Position numbers and translations under genes: made by a program. A DNA stretch of 64,000 nt from Pseudoalteromonas shioyasakiensis (GTDB lineage: Bacteria; Pseudomonadota; Gammaproteobacteria; Enterobacterales; Alteromonadaceae): NCBI RefSeq assembly GCF_019134595.1, contig NZ_CP077770.1, positions 1,694,001 to 1,758,000 of the forward strand, read 5' to 3'. Each line of letters starts with the position of its first letter. Positions within the stretch are counted from its first letter, which is position 1. The notes under the pieces were generated by a model. It did not search any database, was not told the origin of the DNA, and saw only the letters and a program-made list of their open reading frames with translations. Below are positions 7,811 to 16,097 of this stretch, in pieces.

Positions 7811-8913
7811 TGAACGCATCTTTTTGTCAAATACGCTTTGCCAATGCAACGGATTTGACGGCTCTTGTCGCCATTGAAGAGCAAAGCTTTAGCCAAGATA
7901 GATTAAGTAGCCGTAGTTTAAAACGCTGGATCAGCGCAAGCCACGGCTTATTGATGGTGGCTGAGGTAGATAATCAACTGGTTGGTTATGGTTTAGTGTG
8001 GTGCCACAAAGGGACGCGCCTTGCTCGGTTATATTCACTGGCGGTTTTGCAATCTCAGCAAGGTAAAGGTATTGCTTCAAAGTTACTACTTGCGCTTGAA
8101 AATGAAACGGCTAAACGGGGCCGTTTATACATGCGTTTAGAAGTTGCGGTAAACAACCAATCAGCAATTCGTTTATATGAAAAACTGGGTTACCAGGTGT
8201 TTGGTCATTACAGTGATTATTATGATGATCATAGTGATGCCCATCGAATGCAAAAAAACATTCGTCGTAATATCGAATTTAATGCCGATAAACACACGCC
8301 TTGGTACCAGCAAACAACCGAGTTTACCTGTGGCCCAGCGGCATTATTAATGGCAATGTCATCATTGAATGATACCGCAATGAGCCAACTGAAAGAGTTG
8401 GATATATGGCGTGAAGCCACGACTATTTTCATGACTTCAGGGCATGGCGGTTGTCACCCTCTAGGGTTAGCACTTGCAGCAATGAAACGTGGCTTTAAAG
8501 CCGATGTTGTTTTAAATACCCGCGATACTTTGTTTATTGACGGGGTAAGAAGCGAAAAGAAAAAAGCCATTTTGCATACCGTACACAATCAATTTGTGGC
8601 TGAAGCAATAGCTGCAAAACTGCCAGTACGCTATCAAGAGTTAAGCTTGAAGACTATTGAAGATTGGCTTGCTGAGGATAAAGCGGTGGTGTTATTGATC
8701 AGCACTTATCGGTTTGATGGTAAAAAGTCACCCCATTGGGTGTGTGTAACGCATATTGATGAGCATTGCTTGTACGTGCATGACCCGTTTTGTGAAAATG
8801 AAAAACAATTGGCGATTGATTGTCAGCACGTGCCTATAGCCAAAGCCGATTTTAGCAAAATGGCTAGTTTTGGTTCATCGCGTCTCAGTACTGCGATGGC
8901 CTTTTATTTATAA
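7810..8913 (+). CDS. GNAT acetyltransferase fused to C39-like papain-fold peptidase
   Basis: A 367-residue fusion. Residues 1-150 are a GNAT domain with the acetyl-CoA loop QSQQGKGIA (81-89) and the NQSAIRLYEKLGY ending typical of RimI-like enzymes. Residues 160-367 look like a C39/papain-fold cysteine peptidase: Cys174 in TEFTCGPAAL, His309 in SPHWVCVTHID and Asp325 in VHDPF give a full triad. It is coupled by TAATG to the ATP-grasp gene. Such ligase, acetyltransferase and peptidase sets have been described by comparative genomics as amidoligase systems that build and trim small peptides or protein tails. The substrate is unknown. There are no membrane segments, so it should act in the cytoplasm. 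Confidence 0.85.
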   Translation: MNASFCQIRFANATDLTALVAIEEQSFSQDRLSSRSLKRWISASHGLLMVAEVDNQLVGYGLVWCHKGTRLARLYSLAVLQSQQGKGIASKLLLALENETAKRGRLYMRLEVAVNNQSAIRLYEKLGYQVFGHYSDYYDDHSDAHRMQKNIRRNIEFNADKHTPWYQQTTEFTCGPAALLMAMSSLNDTAMSQLKELDIWREATTIFMTSGHGGCHPLGLALAAMKRGFKADVVLNTRDTLFIDGVRSEKKKAILHTVHNQFVAEAIAAKLPVRYQELSLKTIEDWLAEDKAVVLLISTYRFDGKKSPHWVCVTHIDEHCLYVHDPFCENEKQLAIDCQHVPIAKADFSKMASFGSSRLSTAMAFYL

Positions 8914-8943
8914 TTTTAATTGTTAGTTTGATTTGGAAGTGCA

Positions 8944-9438
8944 GTGACACTGAGTAGTTTATTTGATATTGCCCCTTATTCTTGGTCAGCAATAGGTAGC
9001 GCCGCATTTTGCGGCGCGATTATTGGTATGGAGCGTCAATTACGCGGTAAACCTGTGGGTATTCGTACTTCAGCGCTTATTGTGTTGGGTACTTATTTGT
9101 TTCTATCAACAGCGTTTATGTTGCATGGTGAAGATATTGATCATTCTCGTGTAGTTGGCCAGATCATTACTGGTATCGGCTTTTTAGGTGCCGGGGTGAT
9201 GCTTGCAAAAGATGGCGCGGTTGTTGGCGTAACATCCGCTGCGACAATTTGGGTGTTAGCTTCAATTGGTGTTGTCATTGCCACTGACAACTTACTAGCT
9301 GCAATAAAACTATCGGTGCTGGTGGTAGGTATTTTATATGGTGTAGATGTACTTGAAGCTAAATTTAAGAGCTTAGGGCGCGGTGTACATGCCCGTGTAA
9401 AACGCTACTCAAAGTTGTATTATCGAAAAGAAAAGTGA
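8944..9438 (+). CDS. MgtC/SapB-family membrane protein
   Basis: A 164-residue inner-membrane protein with four hydrophobic segments and the MgtC signature: GMERQLRGKPVGIRTSALI near 30-48, GQIITGIGFLGAGVML near 78-93, and GVTSAATIWVLASIG. The family is linked to magnesium limitation, F-ATPase modulation and survival stress, but most members lack a tested role. It starts with GTG preceded by GGAAG. It sits 30 bases after the peptidase fusion and may be co-transcribed with it. The C-terminus is short and basic, without the soluble ACT-like domain of long MgtC proteins. A second family member lies at 15454-15870 on the other strand. Confidence 0.88.
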   Translation: MTLSSLFDIAPYSWSAIGSAAFCGAIIGMERQLRGKPVGIRTSALIVLGTYLFLSTAFMLHGEDIDHSRVVGQIITGIGFLGAGVMLAKDGAVVGVTSAATIWVLASIGVVIATDNLLAAIKLSVLVVGILYGVDVLEAKFKSLGRGVHARVKRYSKLYYRKEK

Positions 9439-9464
9439 AGATAGATATCCGATTAGAGTGATTC

Positions 9465-9914
9465 ATGGAGCCTCCTTACACAATAAAGTCAGCTAGTTTA
9501 GACGATTTGTTACTTGTTGATAGTCAAATTCCTGAGTTTGATGGCCGAAATACCCTTAGTAAATTACAAGCACGGTGTGCAGATATTGAGCACCTAGCTT
9601 TAGTGGCTTATATCGATAATAAGCCTGTGGCCTACAAACTGGGTTATGAGTTAGATTCAAGCACTTTCTATAGTTGGCTTGGCGCGGTTGCGCCAGAATG
9701 TAGAGGGCAGGGCATTGCACAGGCTTTATTAAACGCGCAAGAAGCATGGGTTAAAGCCCACAGCTACCGAGCTATAAAAGTTAAGTCGATGAACCGTTTT
9801 CCTGCAATGCTGAGTCTGCTTATCAAAAATGACTATGCAATAGTGGGTTATGAAGACAGAGGCTGCCCACAGACTAGTAAGATTTTATTTGCTAAAGAAA
9901 TGCCATGGAATTAG
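9465..9914 (+). CDS. GNAT-family N-acetyltransferase
   Basis: A 149-residue single-domain GNAT. The acetyl-CoA pyrophosphate loop reads ECRGQGIAQALLNAQ, and the strand before it is FYSWLGAVAP. It starts at an ATG 26 bases after the MgtC-like gene with only a weak GAGTG ribosome site. Substrate unknown. Its stop codon lies within a perfect palindrome shared with the end of the convergent histidine-kinase gene. Confidence 0.85.
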   Translation: MEPPYTIKSASLDDLLLVDSQIPEFDGRNTLSKLQARCADIEHLALVAYIDNKPVAYKLGYELDSSTFYSWLGAVAPECRGQGIAQALLNAQEAWVKAHSYRAIKVKSMNRFPAMLSLLIKNDYAIVGYEDRGCPQTSKILFAKEMPWN

Positions 9915-9932
9915 CTTACCTAGGTAAGCTAA
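9911..9932. repeat. 22-bp perfect palindrome holding both convergent stop codons
   Basis: The sequence around the centre CTAG reads identically on both strands for 22 bases (left half TTAGCTTACCT). It contains the TAG of the GNAT gene and the TAA of the kinase gene. It could fold into a hairpin in both transcripts, but neither strand has a convincing U-tract, so termination is uncertain. Confidence 0.7.
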
Positions 9933-11115
9933 TTAAAAAGTGCGCGCCTAGATCACTTTCTTGTACACAAATATCGCCTTGCAGTTGTTGGCTAACTATT
10001 TTCTTCGCTATGCTGAGGCCAAGCCCTATACCTGATTGGTTGTTTTTACCTTTGTAAAAGGGGGTGAAAATTGAGCTTAGTTCAGTGCTGCTGATACCGG
10101 TGCCGTTATCGGTGTAGTGAATTTTTAACACCCCATCAAAATCAAAAATATCAATCTCTATTAGAGGGTCTGCAATATTGTTGAATGCATGCTCAATTGA
10201 GTTTTGCACTAAAATAAACAGCACTTGCTTGAGTAATTCTATATCAACTTCAAATTGGCTATGAGGGTTTTGATAATTAATATCTAATTTGATACCGCGA
10301 TGTTTTATTTGCTCTTCTAAGTGCTTATACAATGACTCAGAAAGTTGCTCTAACGTCATGATTGTTTTACTTGATTGTGATTTGGTATACAGCAAATCTT
10401 GTAAAATACGTACCTTATAAGCACATGAAGTTAAGTTTCTGTCTAGTAGTTCATTGGTATTTATCAATGTCTCTAAAGTATTTTGCAGTGCTTGTTGGCT
10501 AAGTCGTTTTTTTAGTAATCTAGTTTGAGTTTCTTTGACAGTAAGCTGGGTGACATCAACTGCTGTAATACAGTTACCAAGAGGTGTGTTGAGTTCGTGG
10601 GCAATCCCTCTAATTAAAGTGGCCAGTTCAGCAAATTGTTGTTGTTCGAACGCTTGTTTTTGCTGATGCAATAATTTGAGTTGGGTTTCGAAGCTTTGCT
10701 TAATGGTTTCGAGTAGCTTTATCACAGGCTCGTTATATTCATGGGGTTTGCTATCAAGGATACAAATTGTGCCAAATGGGGTGGTGTCTCCAGCACATAT
10801 TGGTAAACCTAAATAAGAAATCATATTAAGCTTGATATCTGGGTTTTCTTTCCAGTCCTCATCAATGAGTGCATTGGGTATATTCAGTAATTTTTGAGTT
10901 TTTACGACATGCTCACAATAAAGGCCTGAATCTTCTAAACCTTCACTGTCACCTATTTCATAAGGATTATCTTGGTTATCGTTTTTTGAAAACACACTAA
11001 TAATATTGTTCTCTACTTTCATTACTAAGGCCACGGGCACATCAGCAAAAAGAGCTAAAACTTCGAGCGTTTTATTCCAACTTTGCACTAATTCATCATA
11101 ATCAAGCTGATACAT
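9916..11115 (-). CDS. GAF-domain sensor histidine kinase
   Basis: A 399-residue soluble kinase. Residues 15-145 form a GAF domain (LPICAGDTTPFGTICILDSK). A helical linker leads to an H-box GIAHELNTPLGN with the phospho-acceptor His173. The ATPase core has Asn305 in the N-box (LVQNSIEH), DNGTG at 336-340 and GIGLGLSIA at 362-370. There are no membrane segments, so it senses something in the cytoplasm, perhaps a small ligand or redox state through the GAF domain. No response regulator is adjacent, so its partner is encoded elsewhere. The gene converges on the GNAT gene with one base between stops. The TPLGN after the histidine resembles kinases of the GAF/HisKA type. Confidence 0.88.
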   Translation of the reverse strand: MYQLDYDELVQSWNKTLEVLALFADVPVALVMKVENNIISVFSKNDNQDNPYEIGDSEGLEDSGLYCEHVVKTQKLLNIPNALIDEDWKENPDIKLNMISYLGLPICAGDTTPFGTICILDSKPHEYNEPVIKLLETIKQSFETQLKLLHQQKQAFEQQQFAELATLIRGIAHELNTPLGNCITAVDVTQLTVKETQTRLLKKRLSQQALQNTLETLINTNELLDRNLTSCAYKVRILQDLLYTKSQSSKTIMTLEQLSESLYKHLEEQIKHRGIKLDINYQNPHSQFEVDIELLKQVLFILVQNSIEHAFNNIADPLIEIDIFDFDGVLKIHYTDNGTGISSTELSSIFTPFYKGKNNQSGIGLGLSIAKKIVSQQLQGDICVQESDLGAHFLISLPR

Positions 11116-11234
11116 TTTTTAGACTCAAAAAAATACTAAATACTACTAACTAAAAGCTTAGTAATAATTTTTAATTCAGCAACTTAAATATGATTAATCT
11201 GACCTTGGCTTAGAACATTTCCGGCATTTTAGCT

Positions 11235-12245
11235 TTAGCCAAATAGTTTTCGTCTAACGACTGTGCGATATTCACTGGGTGTTTGTGAAAGCACTTTCTT
11301 GAATACGCGTGTTAAGTGGCCTTGATCGTTATAACCCACTTCTAGGGCAACTTCTTGAATAGATAAATTTGAAGACGCTAATAACTCTTTTGCAGTTTGT
11401 ACACGCAGTTGTTGCCAATACTCAACGGGCGTTTGGCTGGTTGCTTGACGAAAACGGCGTGTAAAGGTGCGGTAGCTTAAACTAAATTGCGCTGCAATTT
11501 CTTGCAGGGTCAGTTCGGAGGTTAAATTGTTTTTTAGCCAAAATTGAATTTGTGCAATGAGTTCATCTGGGTGTTTATCAACGGCACCTTCAAGGTAGCG
11601 TTGGTCTTCATAAGGTTTGCGAATTTCATGGGAAAAATTACGCTCTACATGTTGTGCCGCTTCTCGCCCGTAATATTGACTAATAATATGCACAATAACA
11701 TCGGCAAGGGCATTTAAACTCGCAACTGTATACATGCGCTCAGATTGTGTGATGAAAAAATCAGGCTTAAGCTGCACTTTAGGGTAGTCACGTTTAAATT
11801 GTTCTGCGTAATGCCAGTGAGTGGTAGCAGGGTGGCCATCCAATAACCCCGCTTCTGCAACTAAGCAATTGCCGGTACCTACCCCAATGATATGACTGCC
11901 TTGATGCCAAGATTCACCGAGCCAGTTCACCAAACTTTGCTGTTTGCTCACTACTGGCCGCGGGTTTCGCCAAATCCCAGGCACAATAATCAAGTCACTA
12001 ACAGGCGCTGTAACGGTTTCGCAGTCGGGCATAATTGCCAGCCCGGTACGATTGGGGATTGCCTTTAGGCTACTTGCCACTAAATTGATGTTTAGAGGTT
12101 TAAATTCGTTTTGCTGACGATGACTTTTTGCAAAGGCCTCGCCAGCTCTGAGCATTTCAATAGGCAAGGTTAAACTGGTTATTAATAGATGGGGATAAAC
12201 CAAAATACTAATTTCAATGGCTTTTATTTGTTGAAGTCTCGTCAC
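11235..12245 (-). CDS. GlxA-type AraC regulator with DJ-1/PfpI domain
   Basis: A 336-residue transcription factor. Residues 10-195 are a DJ-1/PfpI (class I amidotransferase-like) sensor domain. Residues 235-330 hold two AraC helix-turn-helix motifs (LTLQEIAAQFSLSYRTFTRR and IQEVALEVGYNDQGHLTRVF). In catalytic relatives the nucleophile elbow has Cys in GVCTG; here it reads GVGTGNC, so the nucleophile is glycine and the domain probably only binds a ligand. It is divergent from fabY with 127 bases between, so fabY and itself are the first targets to consider. GlxA relatives regulate amino-acid, carnitine or aldehyde metabolism. Confidence 0.88.
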   Translation of the reverse strand: MTRLQQIKAIEISILVYPHLLITSLTLPIEMLRAGEAFAKSHRQQNEFKPLNINLVASSLKAIPNRTGLAIMPDCETVTAPVSDLIIVPGIWRNPRPVVSKQQSLVNWLGESWHQGSHIIGVGTGNCLVAEAGLLDGHPATTHWHYAEQFKRDYPKVQLKPDFFITQSERMYTVASLNALADVIVHIISQYYGREAAQHVERNFSHEIRKPYEDQRYLEGAVDKHPDELIAQIQFWLKNNLTSELTLQEIAAQFSLSYRTFTRRFRQATSQTPVEYWQQLRVQTAKELLASSNLSIQEVALEVGYNDQGHLTRVFKKVLSQTPSEYRTVVRRKLFG

Positions 12246-12372
12246 TCAAATTGCTCCGACCAGTTGTTTTTGGCCTGTTATGCATGTTATTTGGCTATTT
12301 AAGCATAAAGTGTGTTAATTAATCCATTTAAACTTGGCTTAATTCTCATAACACGTTTTCTCAAGGTTTTTT

Positions 12373-14271
12373 ATGACAGCATTACCCGTTATTGTTGGTA
12401 TGGGTGGTATTAATGCCGCTGGCCGCACTTCTTTTCATCAAGGTTATCGTCGTATCGTGTTAGACAGCTTGGACGCTAAAGCCCGTCAGGAGACATTTTT
12501 AGGCTTAGCGACATTAATGAACTTAGTCACTCTTACTGAAGGTGTACTTATAGATGCCCAAGGCAATACCATTGCCGAATCAGACATCGAAGCTAAGTTC
12601 GGTGAACAAATTTTAGCTGGCACACTTATTCGTAAAATTGAAAAAAATCACTTCGATGTGGATGCGACTCCATGGCAACAAAAAATGACGTTAACAGCGT
12701 CTGATGAACAGCAGATTGTTTTTGAAACGCGCCGCCGTGATTTACCAACCCCAGTACCAAGTGCTTGGCAGGTTGAAGAATTAACTGATAAAAAAGTGAA
12801 AGTTACAATTAGTGCTGATCTTGCTATTAAACATGACAGTACGCGCGATAATCCAATTAAAGCGGCCGGTCAATTACCAACAGGTTTTGAACCTTCGGCT
12901 ATGTATAACAGCCGTTATCAACCAAGAGGCCTGCAAGCGACTATCTTTGCAGCAACTGATGCGATTCGCTCGACAGGTCTGCCATGGCAGCAGGTGATGA
13001 ATAGTGTTGAGCCTGATCAAATTGGCACTTACTCAGCTTCTGTGGCGGGTCAAGTTGATGATGAAGGATTTGGTGGACTTATTCGTGCGCGTCAGCAGGG
13101 CGACCGTGTGAGTACAAAACAGCTTGCACTTGGCTTAAACACTATGTCTACTGACTTTATCAATGCTTATGTAACAGGCAATGTGGGTACAACCTTTACT
13201 ACATCAGGTGCATGTGCAACGTTTTTATATAACCTACGCGCTGCAGTAAACGATATTCAAGCGGGTCGTACGCGTGTAGCTATTGTGGCATCTGTTGAAT
13301 GTGCAATTACACCCGAAATCGTTGAAGGTTTTGGTAATATGAGCGCACTTGCTAATGAAGAAGGCCTAAAACGTCTTGATAATACAGATGTGGTTGATCA
13401 TCGCCGTACAAGCCGTCCATTTGGTGAAAACTGTGGTTTTACAATTGGTGAAGGCGCACAAGTTGCTATATTAATGGATGATGCATTGGCATTAGAGTTA
13501 GGTGCTGATGTGTTAGGCAGCGTTGCAGATGTGTTCGTTAATGCCGATGGTATTAAAAAATCAATTACAGCCCCGGGCCCAGGTAACTACATCACGATGG
13601 CCAAATCTGTTGCGCTAGCCAGCAGTATTGTTGGTCAAGAAGCGGTACAAAAGCGTAGTTTCATTTTAGCTCACGGCTCAAGTACACCGCAAAACCGCGT
13701 TACAGAATCGCTGATCTATCATAAAGTGGCAGAAACATTTGCCATTGATAATTGGAAGGTTGCTGCGCCTAAAGCGTATGTTGGTCATACCATCGCTCCT
13801 GCCAGTGGTGATCAATTAGCCATGGCATTAGGTGTGTTTAGTCACAATATTATGCCGGGTATTACGACTATCGATAAAGTGGCAGATGATGTTTATAGCG
13901 AGCATTTAGACATTCGCACTCAACACTATCAATGTGATGCAATGGATATTGCCTTCATTAACTCAAAAGGCTTTGGTGGTAATAACGCAACGGCGACTGT
14001 GTTATCACCGGCAATTACATTAAAGATGCTAGCAAAGCGTCATGGTGATGAGGTTATGGCGCAATATCAAGACCGTCATACTCAGGTAGCCAAAGCGCAA
14101 GCTGACTATCAACAACACGCTGATTTAGGTCAATATGAGCTAATTTATCGTTTTGGTGATGGCCTAATTGATGAAAATGGCATTGAAATTAGTGAAGATT
14201 CAATGACAATCCCAGGTTTTGATAAAAAAGTTTTATTATCAAAACCAAACCCTTATCAGGATATGTTTTAA
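12373..14271 (+). CDS. fabY: beta-ketoacyl-ACP synthase FabY
   Basis: A 632-residue ketosynthase of the unusual long family first defined by Pseudomonas aeruginosa FabY (634 residues), which condenses acetyl-CoA with malonyl-ACP to start fatty-acid synthesis in place of FabH. The catalytic Cys281 lies in TTSGACATF. The two catalytic histidines are His434 (ILAHGSSTPQNR) and His472 (YVGHTIAPASGDQLA). A thiolase-like glycine-rich end reads NSKGFGGNNATATV. The N-terminal 170 residues are specific to this group. A strong terminator follows, so the gene appears monocistronic. The divergent neighbour is a GlxA-type regulator. Whether the organism also carries fabH cannot be seen here. Confidence 0.9.
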   Translation: MTALPVIVGMGGINAAGRTSFHQGYRRIVLDSLDAKARQETFLGLATLMNLVTLTEGVLIDAQGNTIAESDIEAKFGEQILAGTLIRKIEKNHFDVDATPWQQKMTLTASDEQQIVFETRRRDLPTPVPSAWQVEELTDKKVKVTISADLAIKHDSTRDNPIKAAGQLPTGFEPSAMYNSRYQPRGLQATIFAATDAIRSTGLPWQQVMNSVEPDQIGTYSASVAGQVDDEGFGGLIRARQQGDRVSTKQLALGLNTMSTDFINAYVTGNVGTTFTTSGACATFLYNLRAAVNDIQAGRTRVAIVASVECAITPEIVEGFGNMSALANEEGLKRLDNTDVVDHRRTSRPFGENCGFTIGEGAQVAILMDDALALELGADVLGSVADVFVNADGIKKSITAPGPGNYITMAKSVALASSIVGQEAVQKRSFILAHGSSTPQNRVTESLIYHKVAETFAIDNWKVAAPKAYVGHTIAPASGDQLAMALGVFSHNIMPGITTIDKVADDVYSEHLDIRTQHYQCDAMDIAFINSKGFGGNNATATVLSPAITLKMLAKRHGDEVMAQYQDRHTQVAKAQADYQQHADLGQYELIYRFGDGLIDENGIEISEDSMTIPGFDKKVLLSKPNPYQDMF

Positions 14272-14304
14272 GATCAAGGCATGTTTAAGCACATTCTTGA
14301 CAGC

Positions 14305-14332
14305 AAGGCGCTTTTAAAGCGCCTTTTTTAGT
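14305..14332 (+). terminator. Rho-independent terminator after fabY
   Basis: AAGGCGCTTT pairs with AAAGCGCCTT and runs into a T-rich tail. Confidence 0.9.
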
Positions 14333-14372
14333 GCTATAAATGTTCCTATCAAAGGGAATTGGAGCCATTACC

Positions 14373-15449
14373 ATGATTAAATTCACAAAACTCGCAGCAC
14401 TTTGTTCACTTATCGCATTACCAACACAGGCTTTAGCACGAGACGTCAACGACTTAGGAGTTGATGTACAGGCTGTTACATCGGCTTATATTGTTAAAAA
14501 TTCAAACAAACGTTACCCGGGAAGTTACAATGGCTCTCGTTTAGAGGGGTGGGCATTAATGTCTTATGTGGTTGATACACAAGGTAAGGCAAAAGATATT
14601 GAAGTGATCATGGCATCTGATACTCGCGGTAGTGAAGAAAATGCAGAGAAATACTTAACCAACTTGGAGTTTGCACCCGCCACAAAAGAAGGCAAAACCG
14701 TAGAAGGGGGTTACCTGTTTTCATTTGAAGTAGGTAAGTATTTTAATGGTTACTCGAATGATAAAGCGAGCCGTGGTTTTATTAATGAATACGATGAAAT
14801 CGATAAAATGCTGCAAGCGAAAGAATTCAAAAAAGCTGAGCAAGCATTGGCTGAGTTATACAAAGATCATACTAAAAACACTTCTGAGCAGGCATTATTT
14901 GCATGGTTGAAAAGTCAATATTATTACCATCAACAACAATGGTTTGGCTTTGATGAGCAGTTATCTGTAGCCTATTTACTGCGAACTAAGTTGCCAACAG
15001 ATATACAATATTTAGTCGCTAAAAGCGCTCTACAATGGTACAGCTTTAAGGGCGATTTTAATCTTGCTTACAATGCTATTTATGCGTTAGATAATATCGA
15101 AGGAAAAGAGTTTTCAGAAGAAAACAAACTTGCCACCATCAAGCAAATTGATGACCTATTGGCGCGCACACCGCAGATTAATTCACAAATTACTGTTTCA
15201 AAAGATAAGCTGTCATATTTATCTTTATCTCGCGGTTCTATCAAAATTGAAGGCGCGAGCGATGTGTCTAAATTACAGATCCGCTGTGCAGATCAAGTCA
15301 TTGACCTTGAAGCGAGTGAATCGGTTAATTATGTCATTGATGAGCAAAGCAGGCGCTGCGGTTTATTAGTTAAATCTGCAAAATCAGCTGAGATAAAAGT
15401 AAAACAAACTGGCTATGCGATTGTTAACTCAAAATATAACGCCAGCTAA
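14373..15449 (+). CDS. periplasmic protein with TonB C-terminal domain
   Basis: A 358-residue exported protein. Residues 1-22 form a cleavable signal peptide (cleavage after ALA), followed directly by a TonB-C-type domain (about 35-115; YPGSYNGSRLEGWALMSYVVDTQGKAKDIEV). The rest, 120-358, is a helical TPR-like region and then a beta-rich end with two cysteines near 316 and 334. True TonB has a membrane anchor and proline-rich spacer; both are missing, so energy transduction is unlikely and a periplasmic binding role is more reasonable. I chose the ATG at 14373, preceded by TTGGAG, over the ATG at 14340. It has no operon partner: fabY ends in a terminator and the next gene is convergent. Confidence 0.75.
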   Translation: MIKFTKLAALCSLIALPTQALARDVNDLGVDVQAVTSAYIVKNSNKRYPGSYNGSRLEGWALMSYVVDTQGKAKDIEVIMASDTRGSEENAEKYLTNLEFAPATKEGKTVEGGYLFSFEVGKYFNGYSNDKASRGFINEYDEIDKMLQAKEFKKAEQALAELYKDHTKNTSEQALFAWLKSQYYYHQQQWFGFDEQLSVAYLLRTKLPTDIQYLVAKSALQWYSFKGDFNLAYNAIYALDNIEGKEFSEENKLATIKQIDDLLARTPQINSQITVSKDKLSYLSLSRGSIKIEGASDVSKLQIRCADQVIDLEASESVNYVIDEQSRRCGLLVKSAKSAEIKVKQTGYAIVNSKYNAS

Positions 15450-15453
15450 TTGT

Positions 15454-15870
15454 TTACTTTAAACGCTTTACATATCTTAACGTTACGAAATTAATCAATG
15501 CCATTAAAAAGGCGATTTCGTAGCGACTAAATGCCACAGCAATGCCAATAAGTCCCATGTTCCAAATACTGGCTGCTGTGGCTGTTCCATAAGTAGAATT
15601 TTTGTTCTTCAAAATGGCACCACCGCCAATAAAGCCAATACCCGTGATAATCCCTTCGAGTACTTTTGATTCTGCCTCTGAACTTGTTAATACAGACATG
15701 CCCACTAATGCATAACCACATGATGCAACGGCGACTAATGGAAATGTTCGAAGACCTGCACCATTACTGGTTTTTTCTCGATCAAAAGCCATAGGAAGGG
15801 CAAGTAAATAGGCAATACCTAAGTGAATTAAATTATCGAGAATTTCATGCCAATCAAAATTAAAGTCCAT
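15454..15870 (-). CDS. MgtC/SapB-family membrane protein (second copy)
   Basis: A 138-residue inner-membrane protein with four hydrophobic segments and the MgtC signature: PMAFDREKTSNGAGLRTFPLV, then GIITGIGFIGGGAIL and GTATAASIWNMGLIGIAVA. I chose the ATG at 15870 because AAGGAG lies eight bases upstream; the upstream ATG at 15915 has no ribosome site. It converges on the TonB-C gene with four bases between stops. It differs enough from the copy at 8944 that the two are unlikely to be recent duplicates. Role unknown beyond the family's association with magnesium stress. Confidence 0.88.
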   Translation of the reverse strand: MDFNFDWHEILDNLIHLGIAYLLALPMAFDREKTSNGAGLRTFPLVAVASCGYALVGMSVLTSSEAESKVLEGIITGIGFIGGGAILKNKNSTYGTATAASIWNMGLIGIAVAFSRYEIAFLMALINFVTLRYVKRLK

Positions 15871-16097
15871 GCTTTGCTCCTTGCTATCTAGATTATGATA
15901 GCGTTGCAATTTCAATACCCGATCAACAAATTAAATAAAATGAGGAAACTAGGGACATGTAGCCGGGTTTTTAAATGTATGCCTTGCTATAATTTGCGAT
16001 TTTTACGCAGTGCTATGTCATTTTTTCAGCCTTTTGGCTGTTTGAATTTCAGCGATGCTAACAGTATGCTAAACACGCTGACTAAATAGGCCTCACA

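Noticed and set aside
15895..16089. 64-codon ORF before the BCCT gene
   Set aside because: No ribosome site or signal, low-complexity composition, lies in the promoter gap between divergent genes.
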